A stretch of DNA of 64,000 nt from Nitrospinaceae bacterium (lineage in GTDB: Bacteria; Nitrospinota_A; UBA7883; JAJDBK01). The notes below the pieces were generated by a model that was not told the DNA's origin, ran no database searches, and saw only the letters and a list, made by a program, of their open reading frames with translations. The stretch spans positions 1 through 64,000 of the forward strand of contig JAJDBK010000043.1 of assembly GCA_029261405.1 (NCBI GenBank). Direction: 5' to 3'. The first letter of the stretch is position 1; every line of letters starts with the position of its first letter. The position numbers were made by a program, and so were the translations under genes. Below are positions 23,382 through 32,022 of this stretch, one piece after another.

Positions 23382-24771
23382 AATGAGCGGCGCCGGTACG
23401 GATTCGCATTACAGATCTCTCTTTTCCGAGCTTCGCCATCACTTCAAACAGGCCGGGACTGACAGTTCCGCCGGTGAGGCATACCCGTACCGGCTGGGCC
23501 AAAACTTTCAATTTTAATTCGTGGCTTTCAAGCAGAGCCGTAAATGCGACTTCGATGGCCGACTCATCTGAAAAATCGACCTTCTCAAGGTTATCGGCCA
23601 GCTCTTCAAGCAGAGTGGACGTTTCCGGTTTTAGAAACTTTTTTGCCGCTTTCTCCTCAAACTCCACCGTCTCAACCAGAAAACAGGATGCGCTTTTAGC
23701 AAGCTCAATGAGGGTTCTGTTTCTCGGTTTTAACATGGCCAGAAGGGGTGTTACCTGACTTTCTTTACACGATATACCGTCAGAGTTCAACCGCTCGGTC
23801 ACTAACGGAGAAAGCTCCTCGTCGGCAACGGTCTTGATATATTCCGAATTCAACCAGACCATCTTCTCTTCGTCGAACCGGGAGGCCGATTTGCTGACGG
23901 AATCGAGGTCGAAAAGTTCTTTTAACTCTTTTATAGTGAAAACTTCCTGGTCGCCGTGACTCCAACCGAGTCGAACCATGTAGTTCACGAATGCGTCGGG
24001 CAAAATTCCCTTTTCGTGGTAATCGAGAACCGACAAGGCGCCATGCCGTTTCGATAACCGTCCGCCATCTTTGCCTAAAATCATCGATACATGGGCGAAC
24101 GCCGGAACTTTTTGACCGAGGGCGTTATAGATAACAACCTGTCTCGGTGTGTTTGAGAGATGGTCATCGCCGCGGATTACATGGGTGATACGCATGTCGG
24201 AATCATCGACCACCACGCAGAAGTTGTATGTCGGCGTACCATCGGACCGGGCGATAATCATGTCGTCGATCTCGGCGTTATCGAAAGATATCGTTCCTCG
24301 CAACAGATCGTTGATGAGAGTTTTTCCGGTCTCCGGGCTTTTGAACCGGATGACAAATGGGGCATCGCAATCGGCGCCGATCCCCCTTTGACGACAGGTC
24401 CCGTCGTATTTCGGTTTTCCCCCCGCCTTCATCACCGCTTGTCGTTTGGCGTCAAGCTCCTCTTTGGAACAGACACATCTGTATGCGTCCCCCTGTTCCA
24501 GAAGCTGGTCTATGTTTTTCTGGTAAATCCCGCTTCGTTCCGTCTGCCTGAAGGGGCCTTCGTCGAAATCGATATTCAGCCATTTCATCGCTTCCAGAAT
24601 CTGGTCGATAGACTCTTCTGTGGAGCGCTCCTGGTCTGTGTCTTCGATTCTCAAGATAAACGAACCACCATGTCTGCGGGCGAAGAGCCAGTTGAATATG
24701 GCTGTCCGCGCTCCACCGATATGGAGGAAGCCTGTGGGGCTGGGGGCGAATCGGGTTCTGACTTCGGTCAT
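23365..24771 (-). CDS. gltX: Glutamyl-tRNA synthetase GltX
   Basis: This class I synthetase has the HIGH-type motif APSPTGFLHIGGART at the N-terminus and the KMSKS-type motif GGRLSKRHGA near residue 240. The zinc-site region has only partial Cys content (CVCSKEELDAKR, later TCRQRG), which is common in many bacteria. The 468-residue length is normal. Because gatCA is present in the window, this enzyme may also mischarge tRNA-Gln with Glu; that is inference from pathway knowledge. It starts directly after the aspS stop. Confidence 0.95.
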   Translation of the reverse strand: MTEVRTRFAPSPTGFLHIGGARTAIFNWLFARRHGGSFILRIEDTDQERSTEESIDQILEAMKWLNIDFDEGPFRQTERSGIYQKNIDQLLEQGDAYRCVCSKEELDAKRQAVMKAGGKPKYDGTCRQRGIGADCDAPFVIRFKSPETGKTLINDLLRGTISFDNAEIDDMIIARSDGTPTYNFCVVVDDSDMRITHVIRGDDHLSNTPRQVVIYNALGQKVPAFAHVSMILGKDGGRLSKRHGALSVLDYHEKGILPDAFVNYMVRLGWSHGDQEVFTIKELKELFDLDSVSKSASRFDEEKMVWLNSEYIKTVADEELSPLVTERLNSDGISCKESQVTPLLAMLKPRNRTLIELAKSASCFLVETVEFEEKAAKKFLKPETSTLLEELADNLEKVDFSDESAIEVAFTALLESHELKLKVLAQPVRVCLTGGTVSPGLFEVMAKLGKERSVMRIRTGAAHCATNS

Positions 24772-26547
24772 TTAACTCAAGTCCCGTTTAAGGCCAAGTT
24801 CGCGCAGTTGTTTTTTCTCTACCGCTGAAGGGGCGTCTGTGAGAGGGCAGAGAGCTTTCTGGGTCTTCGGAAAAGCTATGACATCCCGGATCGAGTCGGA
24901 ACCTGTGAGCAGGGCCGCTATCCTGTCGAGGCCGAATGCGATGCCCCCGTGAGGAGGGGCGCCATATTCGAGGGCGTCGAGCAGGAAACCGAACTTGGCC
25001 CTCGCCTCTTCATCGTTTATATCGAGGAGGCCAAAAATTTTGCTCTGCATATCGCTATTGTGAATACGGATTGAACCACCGCCGATCTCAGCGCCATTCA
25101 AGGCGAGATCGTAAGCCCTCGACCGCACTTTTGTCGGCTCCGTTTCGAGCAGGTCGGTGTCTGCTGTAAGTGGGGCGGTAAAGGGGTGGTGCAAGGCTAC
25201 ATGCCGTTTAGCCTCTTTGTCATATTCGAGCAGGGGAAAATGGGTTACCCATACGAAATTGAATTCATCCTTGTTGATAAGTTCAAGACGTTTGGCCAGA
25301 CTTACCCGCAACGCGCCGAGGGTGTCGAAAGCCACGTTGACTTTATCGGCGACGAAGATCATCAGGTCACCAGCGTTTGCGCCGGTTTTCTCTTTTATGG
25401 CGTCAAGGGTTTCAGGCGTAAAGAATTTCGTTATCGGCGACTGGAATCCCTCTTCTGTCACCTTGATCCATGCAAGCCCTTTGGCGCCGTATATCTTCGC
25501 CTCTTCGGTCAGGTTATCAAGATCCTTGCGTGAAAAGGAGGCGCATCCAGGTACGGCGATTCCACGAACGGTACCGCCACTCTCAACCGCTCCGGTAAAA
25601 ACTTTGAATTCGCTTTTGCCCGCCAGGTCCGATAGATCGGAAAGCTCCATGCCAAAGCGCAGGTCGGGAGCGTCTTTCCCGAACCGGTTCATCGACTCGT
25701 CGTAGGTTATACGAGGGAAGGGCGTTTCCAGCTTTTTACCAAGAGTCGACTCGAATATTGCCGATACCATCTCTTCGCAGATCGACTGAATGGTTTCTTC
25801 GTCGGCGAAGGATAGCTCCATGTCGATCTGGGTAAACTCTGGCTGACGGTCAGCCCGCAGGTCTTCGTCCCGGAAACATTTTACTATCTGAAAATACCTG
25901 TCAACCCCCGCCACCATCAGCATCTGCTTGAATAGTTGAGGTGATTGCGGCAGAGCGAAGAAGTGTCCCTGATTGACCCTGCTCGGCACGAGGTAGTCTC
26001 TGGCGCCTTCCGGGGTCGATTTTGTAAGGGCGGGGGTTTCCACCTCCAGAAATTCGTGGGAGTCGAGGAAACTTCGCACCGTAGTGGTTATCTTGTGGCG
26101 CAAGATAAGGTTTTTAAGGAGTGGACCCCTGCGCATTTCGAGGTATCGGTATTTTAATCGCAACGCTTCTGACGGCGCTTCATCTTCGTCGATTACGAAA
26201 GGTGGCGTTTTGGATGTGTTGAGGATCCGAGCCTTCTCCGCATATACCTCAATGGCGCCGGTTGACAGTTTTTCGTTAACGGTCCCTTCCGGTCTCAAGG
26301 AGACTTTCCCCTCAATCCGCAGAACGAATTCGGCTCGCAGGGTATGCGCTATATCGTGGGACGAAGAGTCGATCTGGGGGTTGAGCGCGACCTGGGTGAT
26401 CCCGTACCGGTCCCACAAATCGATGAAGACCAATCCACCATGGTCACGCCGTTTTCTTACCCAACCGGTTAATACAACCTGATCGCCGCTGTTTTCTTTT
26501 CGCAGTTCACCGCAGGTATGCGTTCTGCCACTATCTGTTTTGTTCAC
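24772..26547 (-). CDS. aspS: Aspartyl-tRNA synthetase AspS, non-discriminating type likely
   Basis: This bacterial-type class II synthetase has 591 residues: an anticodon-binding OB domain ([21 protein letters not shown]), motif 2 [20 protein letters not shown], the bacterial GAD insertion and motif 3 [27 protein letters not shown]. The OB domain has DHGG where discriminating enzymes such as that of E. coli have DLGS/DLGG. His at this position is typical of non-discriminating AspRS, which charges both tRNA-Asp and tRNA-Asn. Together with gatC and gatA in the same window this predicts amidotransferase-based Asn-tRNA formation. It is the first gene of the long minus-strand operon. Confidence 0.93.
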   Translation of the reverse strand: MNKTDSGRTHTCGELRKENSGDQVVLTGWVRKRRDHGGLVFIDLWDRYGITQVALNPQIDSSSHDIAHTLRAEFVLRIEGKVSLRPEGTVNEKLSTGAIEVYAEKARILNTSKTPPFVIDEDEAPSEALRLKYRYLEMRRGPLLKNLILRHKITTTVRSFLDSHEFLEVETPALTKSTPEGARDYLVPSRVNQGHFFALPQSPQLFKQMLMVAGVDRYFQIVKCFRDEDLRADRQPEFTQIDMELSFADEETIQSICEEMVSAIFESTLGKKLETPFPRITYDESMNRFGKDAPDLRFGMELSDLSDLAGKSEFKVFTGAVESGGTVRGIAVPGCASFSRKDLDNLTEEAKIYGAKGLAWIKVTEEGFQSPITKFFTPETLDAIKEKTGANAGDLMIFVADKVNVAFDTLGALRVSLAKRLELINKDEFNFVWVTHFPLLEYDKEAKRHVALHHPFTAPLTADTDLLETEPTKVRSRAYDLALNGAEIGGGSIRIHNSDMQSKIFGLLDINDEEARAKFGFLLDALEYGAPPHGGIAFGLDRIAALLTGSDSIRDVIAFPKTQKALCPLTDAPSAVEKKQLRELGLKRDLS

Positions 26548-26570
26548 TTTAGCCTTAAAAAAAAGTGGCG

Positions 26571-26579
26571 ATTATAACA
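26571..26579 (-). promoter_or_regulatory. Extended -10 promoter of the aspS operon
   Basis: On the minus strand the site reads TGT-TATAAT, a perfect extended -10. Initiation would be near 26564, giving a leader of under 20 bases before the aspS ATG. A -35 box is not obvious. Confidence 0.55.
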
Positions 26580-26603
26580 CACAGATTCTTTTGCCAGATT
26601 CGA

Positions 26604-26612
26604 TGGTATAGT
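26604..26612 (+). promoter_or_regulatory. Extended -10 promoter for the 26644 gene
   Basis: TGG-TATAGT lies 32 bases before the ATG at 26644 and matches the extended -10 style seen elsewhere in the window. It is divergent from the aspS promoter. Confidence 0.45.
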
Positions 26613-26643
26613 ATTCGCTGTCATTTTGGATAAAGAAAGACGA

Positions 26644-26856
26644 ATGGACAATACACTTCTTGCCTTGGGGCTGTTTGTTATCGGGTTTACCTTCACCGTT
26701 CTTTTTCCCGCCTCGACCCAGAGGAACTGGAAAGAGATGGGGCATAAACCGCAAGCCGGGGATACCATGTTAAGAATGATGCGGGTTTTCGGGGTCGTTA
26801 TCATGCTGGTCGCTCTTTTTGTCTCATCCGGAATCTTTGCGCCGGTCGGGAAATGA
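26644..26856 (+). CDS. Small two-pass membrane protein
   Basis: The 70-residue protein has two hydrophobic segments, LLALGLFVIGFTFTVLFPA (about residues 5-23) and VFGVVIMLVALFVSSGIFA (about 48-66), joined by a polar loop with a Trp and several charges. No known family. The ATG at 26644 follows AAAGA; a TTG at 26626 is an alternative giving six more residues. Its stop overlaps the start of the sugar reductase by ATGA, so the two are translated together, and it may serve the same envelope pathway. Confidence 0.65.
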   Translation: MDNTLLALGLFVIGFTFTVLFPASTQRNWKEMGHKPQAGDTMLRMMRVFGVVIMLVALFVSSGIFAPVGK

Positions 26857-27800
26857 AGATACTTATAACCGGGGTTTCAGGTTTTGTCGGAAGGTGTCTG
26901 GCGGTTGAGCTTGCCAGGGATGCGAACGTTCAGATCGTAGGAACATATCTACATAATCGACCTTCCGACGATTTCCCGGGGAGATCGGTGAAAATCGATA
27001 TAAGCGACAGCGAAGAAGTCTCCGCCCTTATCAAAGAGACGGCTCCAGACGAAATTTACCACCTTTCCGCCATCTCCTTTATGCCGGACGCTGAGAAAGA
27101 CAGGTCGAGAGCTTTCGGGATCAACGTAACAGGCGGCCTTAACCTCCTTGAGGCCGTATCAAAACATGCTCCGAACGCAAAGGTTTTGTATACAAGCACT
27201 TCGGAGGTATACGGCAAGGTCGCCCCATCGGAAAATCCCCTTGTCGAATCGAGAAACCCCGCTCCGGCCACTTTCTACGCCGCTTCAAAACAGTGTCTGG
27301 AGCTGATCTGCCAGCAGTACGCGCAAAAACCGGGTCTTCATATAGTAATCGCCAGACCTTTTAACCATATCGGGCCGGGCCAGAGCGAGAAATTCGCGGC
27401 GCCAGCCTTTGCCATGCAGATAGCCAGGATCGAGGCCGGTCTTATGGAACCTGTCATCACCACAGGGAACCTCGACGCCGAACGCGATTTTTCCGATGTC
27501 AGGGATGTGGTCAGAGCGTATCCCGCTATGCTGAGGCAAGGTGAAAAGGGGGGGGTATATAACGTATGTTCAGGGGTTCCGACGAAAGTTGGCGCTATTC
27601 TTCAGATACTTAGAGAGATGTCTACCGTTATCAATATCGCTCATGAACTCGACCCTGACAGAATGCGTCCATCTGAAAATCCGAAAATATCTGGTTCGTT
27701 TGAAAAGCTGACCTCCCTGACAGGATGGTCCCCCTCTATCAAGCTTGAAACCACTCTCTCCGACCTGCTGGACGAGTGCAGGGGCAAAATCGCAGGTTGA
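26853..27800 (+). CDS. NAD(P)-dependent sugar reductase/epimerase, GDP-6-deoxy-mannose reductase-like
   Basis: The 315-residue extended short-chain dehydrogenase has the dinucleotide loop ITGVSGFVGRCL, the catalytic YAASK (Tyr/Lys) and the upstream TSTSEVYG. The blocks ARPFNHIGPGQSEKF and DVRDVVRAY are typical of GDP-4-keto-6-deoxy-D-mannose reductase (Rmd) and its close relatives. DPDRMRPSENP near the C-terminus also fits that branch. It probably makes GDP-D-rhamnose for surface polysaccharide. Other GDP- or dTDP-sugar reductases are possible, and no GDP-mannose dehydratase is seen in the window. Confidence 0.8.
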   Translation: MKILITGVSGFVGRCLAVELARDANVQIVGTYLHNRPSDDFPGRSVKIDISDSEEVSALIKETAPDEIYHLSAISFMPDAEKDRSRAFGINVTGGLNLLEAVSKHAPNAKVLYTSTSEVYGKVAPSENPLVESRNPAPATFYAASKQCLELICQQYAQKPGLHIVIARPFNHIGPGQSEKFAAPAFAMQIARIEAGLMEPVITTGNLDAERDFSDVRDVVRAYPAMLRQGEKGGVYNVCSGVPTKVGAILQILREMSTVINIAHELDPDRMRPSENPKISGSFEKLTSLTGWSPSIKLETTLSDLLDECRGKIAG

Positions 27801-27880
27801 TAAAAGGTCGTTTAACGGTTAGACTGAAAAGATAACATAAAGACAAATACTTATATCAGTGGAATAGGAGATTCGCAAAG

Positions 27881-28207
27881 ATGGCGGGTAACGTAATGGA
27901 GTTTACCGATGCGAACTTTGAAGAAGAAGTTGTAAAATCGGACAAGTTGACAATAGTCGATTTCTGGGCGGAATGGTGCCAGCCGTGCAAGATGATCGCC
28001 CCGGCCATCGCTGAACTGGCTGATGAATACGAGGGGAAAGTGAAAATGGGCAAGCTGAACGTAGATGATCATAACGCATCCGCCACACAGTTTAGTATCC
28101 GTTCAATACCGACCATCCTCTTCTTTAAAAACGGGGAAATTGCAAAGCAGGTGGTTGGAGTCCGTTCCAAGGCCGAGCTTAAGGAAATTATTGACTCGAA
28201 CGTCTAG
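27881..28207 (+). CDS. trxA: Thioredoxin with a CQPC active site
   Basis: The 108-residue thioredoxin has normal length and fold: FTDANFEEEVVKS, IVDFWAEWCQPCKMIAP, the cis-proline motif RSIPTILFFKNGE and VGVRSKAELKE. The active site is WCQPC where canonical thioredoxin has WCGPC; the two Cys remain, so redox activity is expected with possibly altered potential. It is cytoplasmic. The ATG at 27881 has AGGAG upstream. A strong terminator follows at once. Confidence 0.92.
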   Translation: MAGNVMEFTDANFEEEVVKSDKLTIVDFWAEWCQPCKMIAPAIAELADEYEGKVKMGKLNVDDHNASATQFSIRSIPTILFFKNGEIAKQVVGVRSKAELKEIIDSNV

Positions 28208-28220
28208 TTTCAAAACTTGC

Positions 28221-28263
28221 GCCCGATCCGGCTTGCTTTAGCGCCGGATCGGGCTTTTTTTTT
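28221..28263 (+). terminator. Strong rho-independent terminator after the thioredoxin gene
   Basis: A perfect 12-base stem (GCCCGATCCGGC/GCCGGATCGGGC) with a 10-base loop is followed by nine T residues. It ends the plus-strand unit beginning at 26644. Confidence 0.93.
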
Positions 28264-28299
28264 GCCGACTGAAACCACACGAAGTGACTCCATCCCGCA

Positions 28300-28308
28300 T
28301 GGTAGAAT
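28300..28308 (+). promoter_or_regulatory. Extended -10 promoter candidate before the decayed kinase gene
   Basis: TGG-TAGAAT, identical in core to the site at 9245, lies 33 bases before the ATG at 28341. It appears intact although the gene behind it is broken. Confidence 0.4.
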
Positions 28309-28340
28309 GAAAATCGGGATTTCAATTCAATCGGTTTGGC

Positions 28341-29108
28341 AATGAAACGATATATTTTGGGCGCGGCCATTCTTACAGTGATCATAACCTGTGTCCTTGT
28401 GGGGTTTGGGAGTTTGTCCTCGGTTCACGGCTAGGTGAGGTCATAAATGTTCATGGACCAGAGGGGGAGTTGTTCGCCGAGAAACTGGAGAGTGTCGTTG
28501 TAGCGACCCTGCCGGTAGCGCTGGCTCTTGTCGTTCCGACCATTATCGCCATAAAAGCTGAGGAAAAACGAGCCAAACTGACTCTTCAACATCTATCTCT
28601 CATCGATAACCTGCCAGACACCTTTTACCGTACCGATTTAGAGGGGAACATCATATGGATGTCCCCCGCCCACGAAAAGATGTTCGGCTGGAAACACGGT
28701 GAGGTTATCGGGAAAAAAATGTCGGAATTCTATTACGACCCGACCGATAGGGAGAAGTTTGTGCAAGCCATGAGAGAGACCGGAGGGGACGTAAAGAACT
28801 TGCAAAGAAGGATTTTGACGGCAGGATAGAGGCGATTACCGCTATAGGGCAATATACGCGCCTCGCTTTGGAGAAGGGGGTTACTCTGGTGAATGAAGTT
28901 CCGGAAAATACCAGATTTTTCGCCGATCCCTATCTTTTTGTGGAGGTTTAAAAAAACCTTATATCCAATTCGGTAAAGTTCTGTAGCGAGGGGGCTCGGT
29001 CTGATTTTGCGCCGTAACATTGTAGAGGCGCACGGAGGCGCTCTCTCATTTGAATCGGTGGCTGGTGGCGGAGCTGTTGTCCACTCTTTCTGGTCAGACC
29101 GGGCGTAG
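28341..29108 (+). pseudogene. Decayed membrane PAS-domain sensor histidine kinase
   Basis: Pieces of one kinase lie in order but in different frames. A signal/membrane start (AAILTVIITCVLVGFG) hits a stop at 28431-28433. A shifted frame then carries a second membrane helix and a PAS domain (DNLPDTFYRTDLEGNIIWMS) to a stop near 28829. After another shift come FADPYLFVEV and, beyond a TAA, KNLISNSVKFCSEG, the N box of an ATPase domain. A last shift gives GLGLILRRNIVEAHGGALSF, the G2 region. The phosphoacceptor helix and the G1 box are missing, so both frameshifts and deletions occurred. The protein cannot be functional as a kinase; only the PAS fragment (about 119 codons from 28470) could still be made. 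Confidence 0.82.
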
Positions 29109-29175
29109 TTGAATATGGCTTGCCCTTGGCCAGAAAAAGGGCTAACTTTATACTGACTCCAATAATAAATTTCTA

Positions 29176-31389
29176 ATGGGCGAAGAAATATTCATGCCTT
29201 ATATAGCCAGAGCCGTTACAGCCGTAAATGTCAGCCTCAAAAAGCTGTTCCTGGCATCTAACAAAGATCAACTTTTATCGGAAACGTGTGCCGCTATAAC
29301 CGACGCCGGATACATTTCAGCGTGGGTCGGGTTGCTCGACCCGAACGATAACGAGAGTTTTCAGTCGATAGCCCAGTCCGGCTTTGCTGAAGGGACAGAA
29401 GAAATAGTAGCCAGTTTCATGGAAAAAGGCGCCGAGCCTCTGAAGGAGGTGAATACGGCTCTGAAGACGGGTAACCCTCAACGATCATATTCTACACCGG
29501 AGTCGGACAGGTTTAAGTTGGCCGATACCAATAGTGGTTACAACGCATCTCTCTCTATTCCGTTGATATCGTCAGGGCAGGTAGTGGGTGTGCTGGTGGT
29601 TTGCGCTTCGGAGCAGGAGTCTTTCAGCGAAACGGAGGAGCGTATCCTGAGCGGGATATCGCAAACCGTTGCCAATGTTCTTGACGCCATGGAAATGAAG
29701 GCGCCTGCGACTATAAGTGGATCGGTGGCAGAGCTGGTTTTTAAAAATTCGACCAACGGAATAATGATCTCCGACAATGAAGGCGTTATCAAAAGGGTGA
29801 ACCACGCTTTTTTTAAATTGACAGGTGTAAGTTCCAGGGAGGCCACAGGGAAATATTGGGAAGATGTCCTGTGGGGGCATCGTGAAGAGGAGCGGATAGA
29901 GGCTATCAATGTCTCCCTGACGGATATCGACAGGTGGAGTGGGGGACTTTGGATAAGGCGAAAGGATGGTGAGGCGCTGAAGGTCAACCTTGATATCGAA
30001 AAATCCGGGGAAGATGGGGGAACGCTTGTCTCCTCGATTACCGATGTTTTCTCCAGCAAAAACGCCGCAGATGAAATAAGGCGCCAGGCGCATTACGATT
30101 CCCTCACTGGGCTTGCAGGCAAATCGCTGTTTATGAACCAGTTGAAACAGGGTTTGGCCCGCGCAAGGAGGAGCAGTGGCGTTCTGGCTGTTCTGTTTCT
30201 CGACCTCGACAATTTCAAGGTGGTGAACGAAAGCTTAAGCCACGAGGCTGGTGACGAACTTTTGAAAGAAGTGGCCGATCGCCTCACCCAATGTGTGAGG
30301 GAAGTCGATACTGTGGCGCGTCTTGGCGGGGATGAGTTCATGGTTATTCTCGAAAATCTCACCAACAAATACGATGTTACCGTGGTGGCGAGAAAAATAA
30401 TCAAATCCCTGGCCTTGCCGATTACCGTGGAGAGCGAGGAGGTTTTTATTACCGTCAGCCTCGGCATGACAATCTATCCGGACGATGGTGGCGACGAGAA
30501 AGAACTGACCCGAAACGCCGAGCTTGCCATGTATAGTGCCAAGGATATGGGGAAGAACAACTTCCAGATCTACGATGGCGCCATGAACGAAAAGGCGATA
30601 AAACGTCTACATCTTGAAAAGAGACTCAGGCGCGCCGTTGAGCGAGGGGAACTGGTCGATTATTACCAACCAAAGGTCGATCTTCTCTCCAACCGGGTTA
30701 TGGGGATGGAAGCGCTTGTGCGTTGGCGTCAGGATGACGGGACGATGGCTTCACCTGTGGACTTTATTCCCTTGGCCGAAGAGACCGGCCTCATCGTAGG
30801 CATGGATGAATGGATGCTCTCGGCTGTTTGCGAATTCATTCGGGAGTTAGACGATATCAACCTGGATACTTTTGAAATATCCCTCAGCGTATCGGTCAAC
30901 CTGTCGGCCATGCTGTTGGAGAAGAAAGATCTTGTCGCCACCATCGAAAACAACGTCGCGGAATGGGGGTTGAAACCGTCGCAGGTGGAGCTTGAAGTGA
31001 CCGAAAGCTCGGTCATAAAACATATGGAACTTGCGGTAGAAACATTGGGAAGGCTCAGGGAGAAGGGTTTTAATATCTCCATGGACGATTTCGGTACAGG
31101 TTATTCTTCGTTGAGTTACCTTACCAAACTGCCTATTAACGTTCTGAAGATCGACAGGGCGTTTGTTATCGACCTGCCTGCCAGTAAAAACGCCCAGGCC
31201 GTGGCAAGGGCCATCGTCTCAATGTCGCACGAACTCGGGATCAAGGTTATCGCCGAAGGGGTGGAGACATTGGAGCAACTCGAATTTCTGCGAGGAATAG
31301 GCTGTAACGCAATTCAGGGTTATTATTTCAGCCCACCAGTGCCGAAGGATCAGATGATCCAGATGTTAAGAGATCAAAAACACCTGTAA
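29176..31389 (+). CDS. GAF-PAS-GGDEF-EAL cyclic-di-GMP enzyme
   Basis: The 737-residue cytoplasmic protein has an N-terminal GAF domain (about residues 15-170), a PAS domain (about 180-290, LVFKNSTNGIMISDNEGVI), GGDEF (about 300-470) and EAL (about 480-735). The cyclase site RLGGDEF is intact, with an inhibitory I-site REVD five residues before it. The phosphodiesterase site has GMEALVRW, ELEVTESSV, MDDFGTGYSSL and KIDRAFV. Both activities therefore appear possible, with product inhibition of the cyclase. No membrane segment is seen. It likely controls the motile/sessile switch together with the PilZ protein and flagellar genes elsewhere in the window. Confidence 0.93.
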   Translation: MGEEIFMPYIARAVTAVNVSLKKLFLASNKDQLLSETCAAITDAGYISAWVGLLDPNDNESFQSIAQSGFAEGTEEIVASFMEKGAEPLKEVNTALKTGNPQRSYSTPESDRFKLADTNSGYNASLSIPLISSGQVVGVLVVCASEQESFSETEERILSGISQTVANVLDAMEMKAPATISGSVAELVFKNSTNGIMISDNEGVIKRVNHAFFKLTGVSSREATGKYWEDVLWGHREEERIEAINVSLTDIDRWSGGLWIRRKDGEALKVNLDIEKSGEDGGTLVSSITDVFSSKNAADEIRRQAHYDSLTGLAGKSLFMNQLKQGLARARRSSGVLAVLFLDLDNFKVVNESLSHEAGDELLKEVADRLTQCVREVDTVARLGGDEFMVILENLTNKYDVTVVARKIIKSLALPITVESEEVFITVSLGMTIYPDDGGDEKELTRNAELAMYSAKDMGKNNFQIYDGAMNEKAIKRLHLEKRLRRAVERGELVDYYQPKVDLLSNRVMGMEALVRWRQDDGTMASPVDFIPLAEETGLIVGMDEWMLSAVCEFIRELDDINLDTFEISLSVSVNLSAMLLEKKDLVATIENNVAEWGLKPSQVELEVTESSVIKHMELAVETLGRLREKGFNISMDDFGTGYSSLSYLTKLPINVLKIDRAFVIDLPASKNAQAVARAIVSMSHELGIKVIAEGVETLEQLEFLRGIGCNAIQGYYFSPPVPKDQMIQMLRDQKHL

Positions 31390-31395
31390 TCCACA

Positions 31396-32022
31396 CTATT
31401 TCGCCCTGTATTTTTCGCTGATCTCCTCCGGGTTCAAGCCCAGCGCTTTGGCGTACGATTTAATAAATCCTTTCATAAATACAGGCGCTGGAAAGCTGTT
31501 TTTGTCCTCCCGCTCAATAGCGTCGAGATACGCCTTTTTCACTTTTGTCTTCTCCGATATCTCTTCTAAGGTTGCGCCTTTAGCTTCGCGGATATTGCGA
31601 AGGTGGGCGCCTGTAATGACACCCTGATTCGATACGTCGCCTGATCGCTCCTCCACCCCTTTTTTCTTCTCCCGGCGGGTCTGTTTCGCTCCTGTCACAG
31701 GTGGATTTAGGGGTAAGGGGGACAACTCTTTCCTTAGTTCAAGCCCCTTGGCGAACTCATCCTTTTTCGCTTCGTCGGTCAATCCGAGAGTAGTAGTCTG
31801 ATAGGCGTTTCTATCTTCGACAGTTTTGAGAGTCTCGTAACCGGCCTGAATCCTGTTCAGGATCGACCTGCGTTCAGTAGCGGATATGGCGCCGTAGCTC
31901 GCCATGGAACTGGCGCTATAGATGGTCATCAGGCAGAGGTATGCGTTTTCAACATCCTTGTCGTTACAGTCGAAGGTCAGATTCAAAATTTCGTAGAAAT
32001 CAAGCTCGTCGAAACTTCTCAT
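31396..32022 (-). CDS. J-like domain plus RodZ-type HTH protein
   Basis: The 208-residue protein has an N-terminal helical part (FYEILNLTFDCNDKDVENAY, ending TLKTVEDRNAYQ) that looks like a J-domain but lacks the HPD motif. A polar linker (about residues 90-130) follows, then a C-terminal RodZ-like helix-turn-helix (LRNIREAKGATLEEISEKTKV, ending MKGFIKSYAKALGLNPEEI). There is no membrane segment, unlike RodZ. The gene overlaps the preceding MinD-like gene by 4 bases, so they likely act together; similar pairs occur in deltaproteobacteria, from memory. The role is unknown, possibly pole or cell-surface organisation. Confidence 0.72.
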   Translation of the reverse strand: MRSFDELDFYEILNLTFDCNDKDVENAYLCLMTIYSASSMASYGAISATERRSILNRIQAGYETLKTVEDRNAYQTTTLGLTDEAKKDEFAKGLELRKELSPLPLNPPVTGAKQTRREKKKGVEERSGDVSNQGVITGAHLRNIREAKGATLEEISEKTKVKKAYLDAIEREDKNSFPAPVFMKGFIKSYAKALGLNPEEISEKYRAK

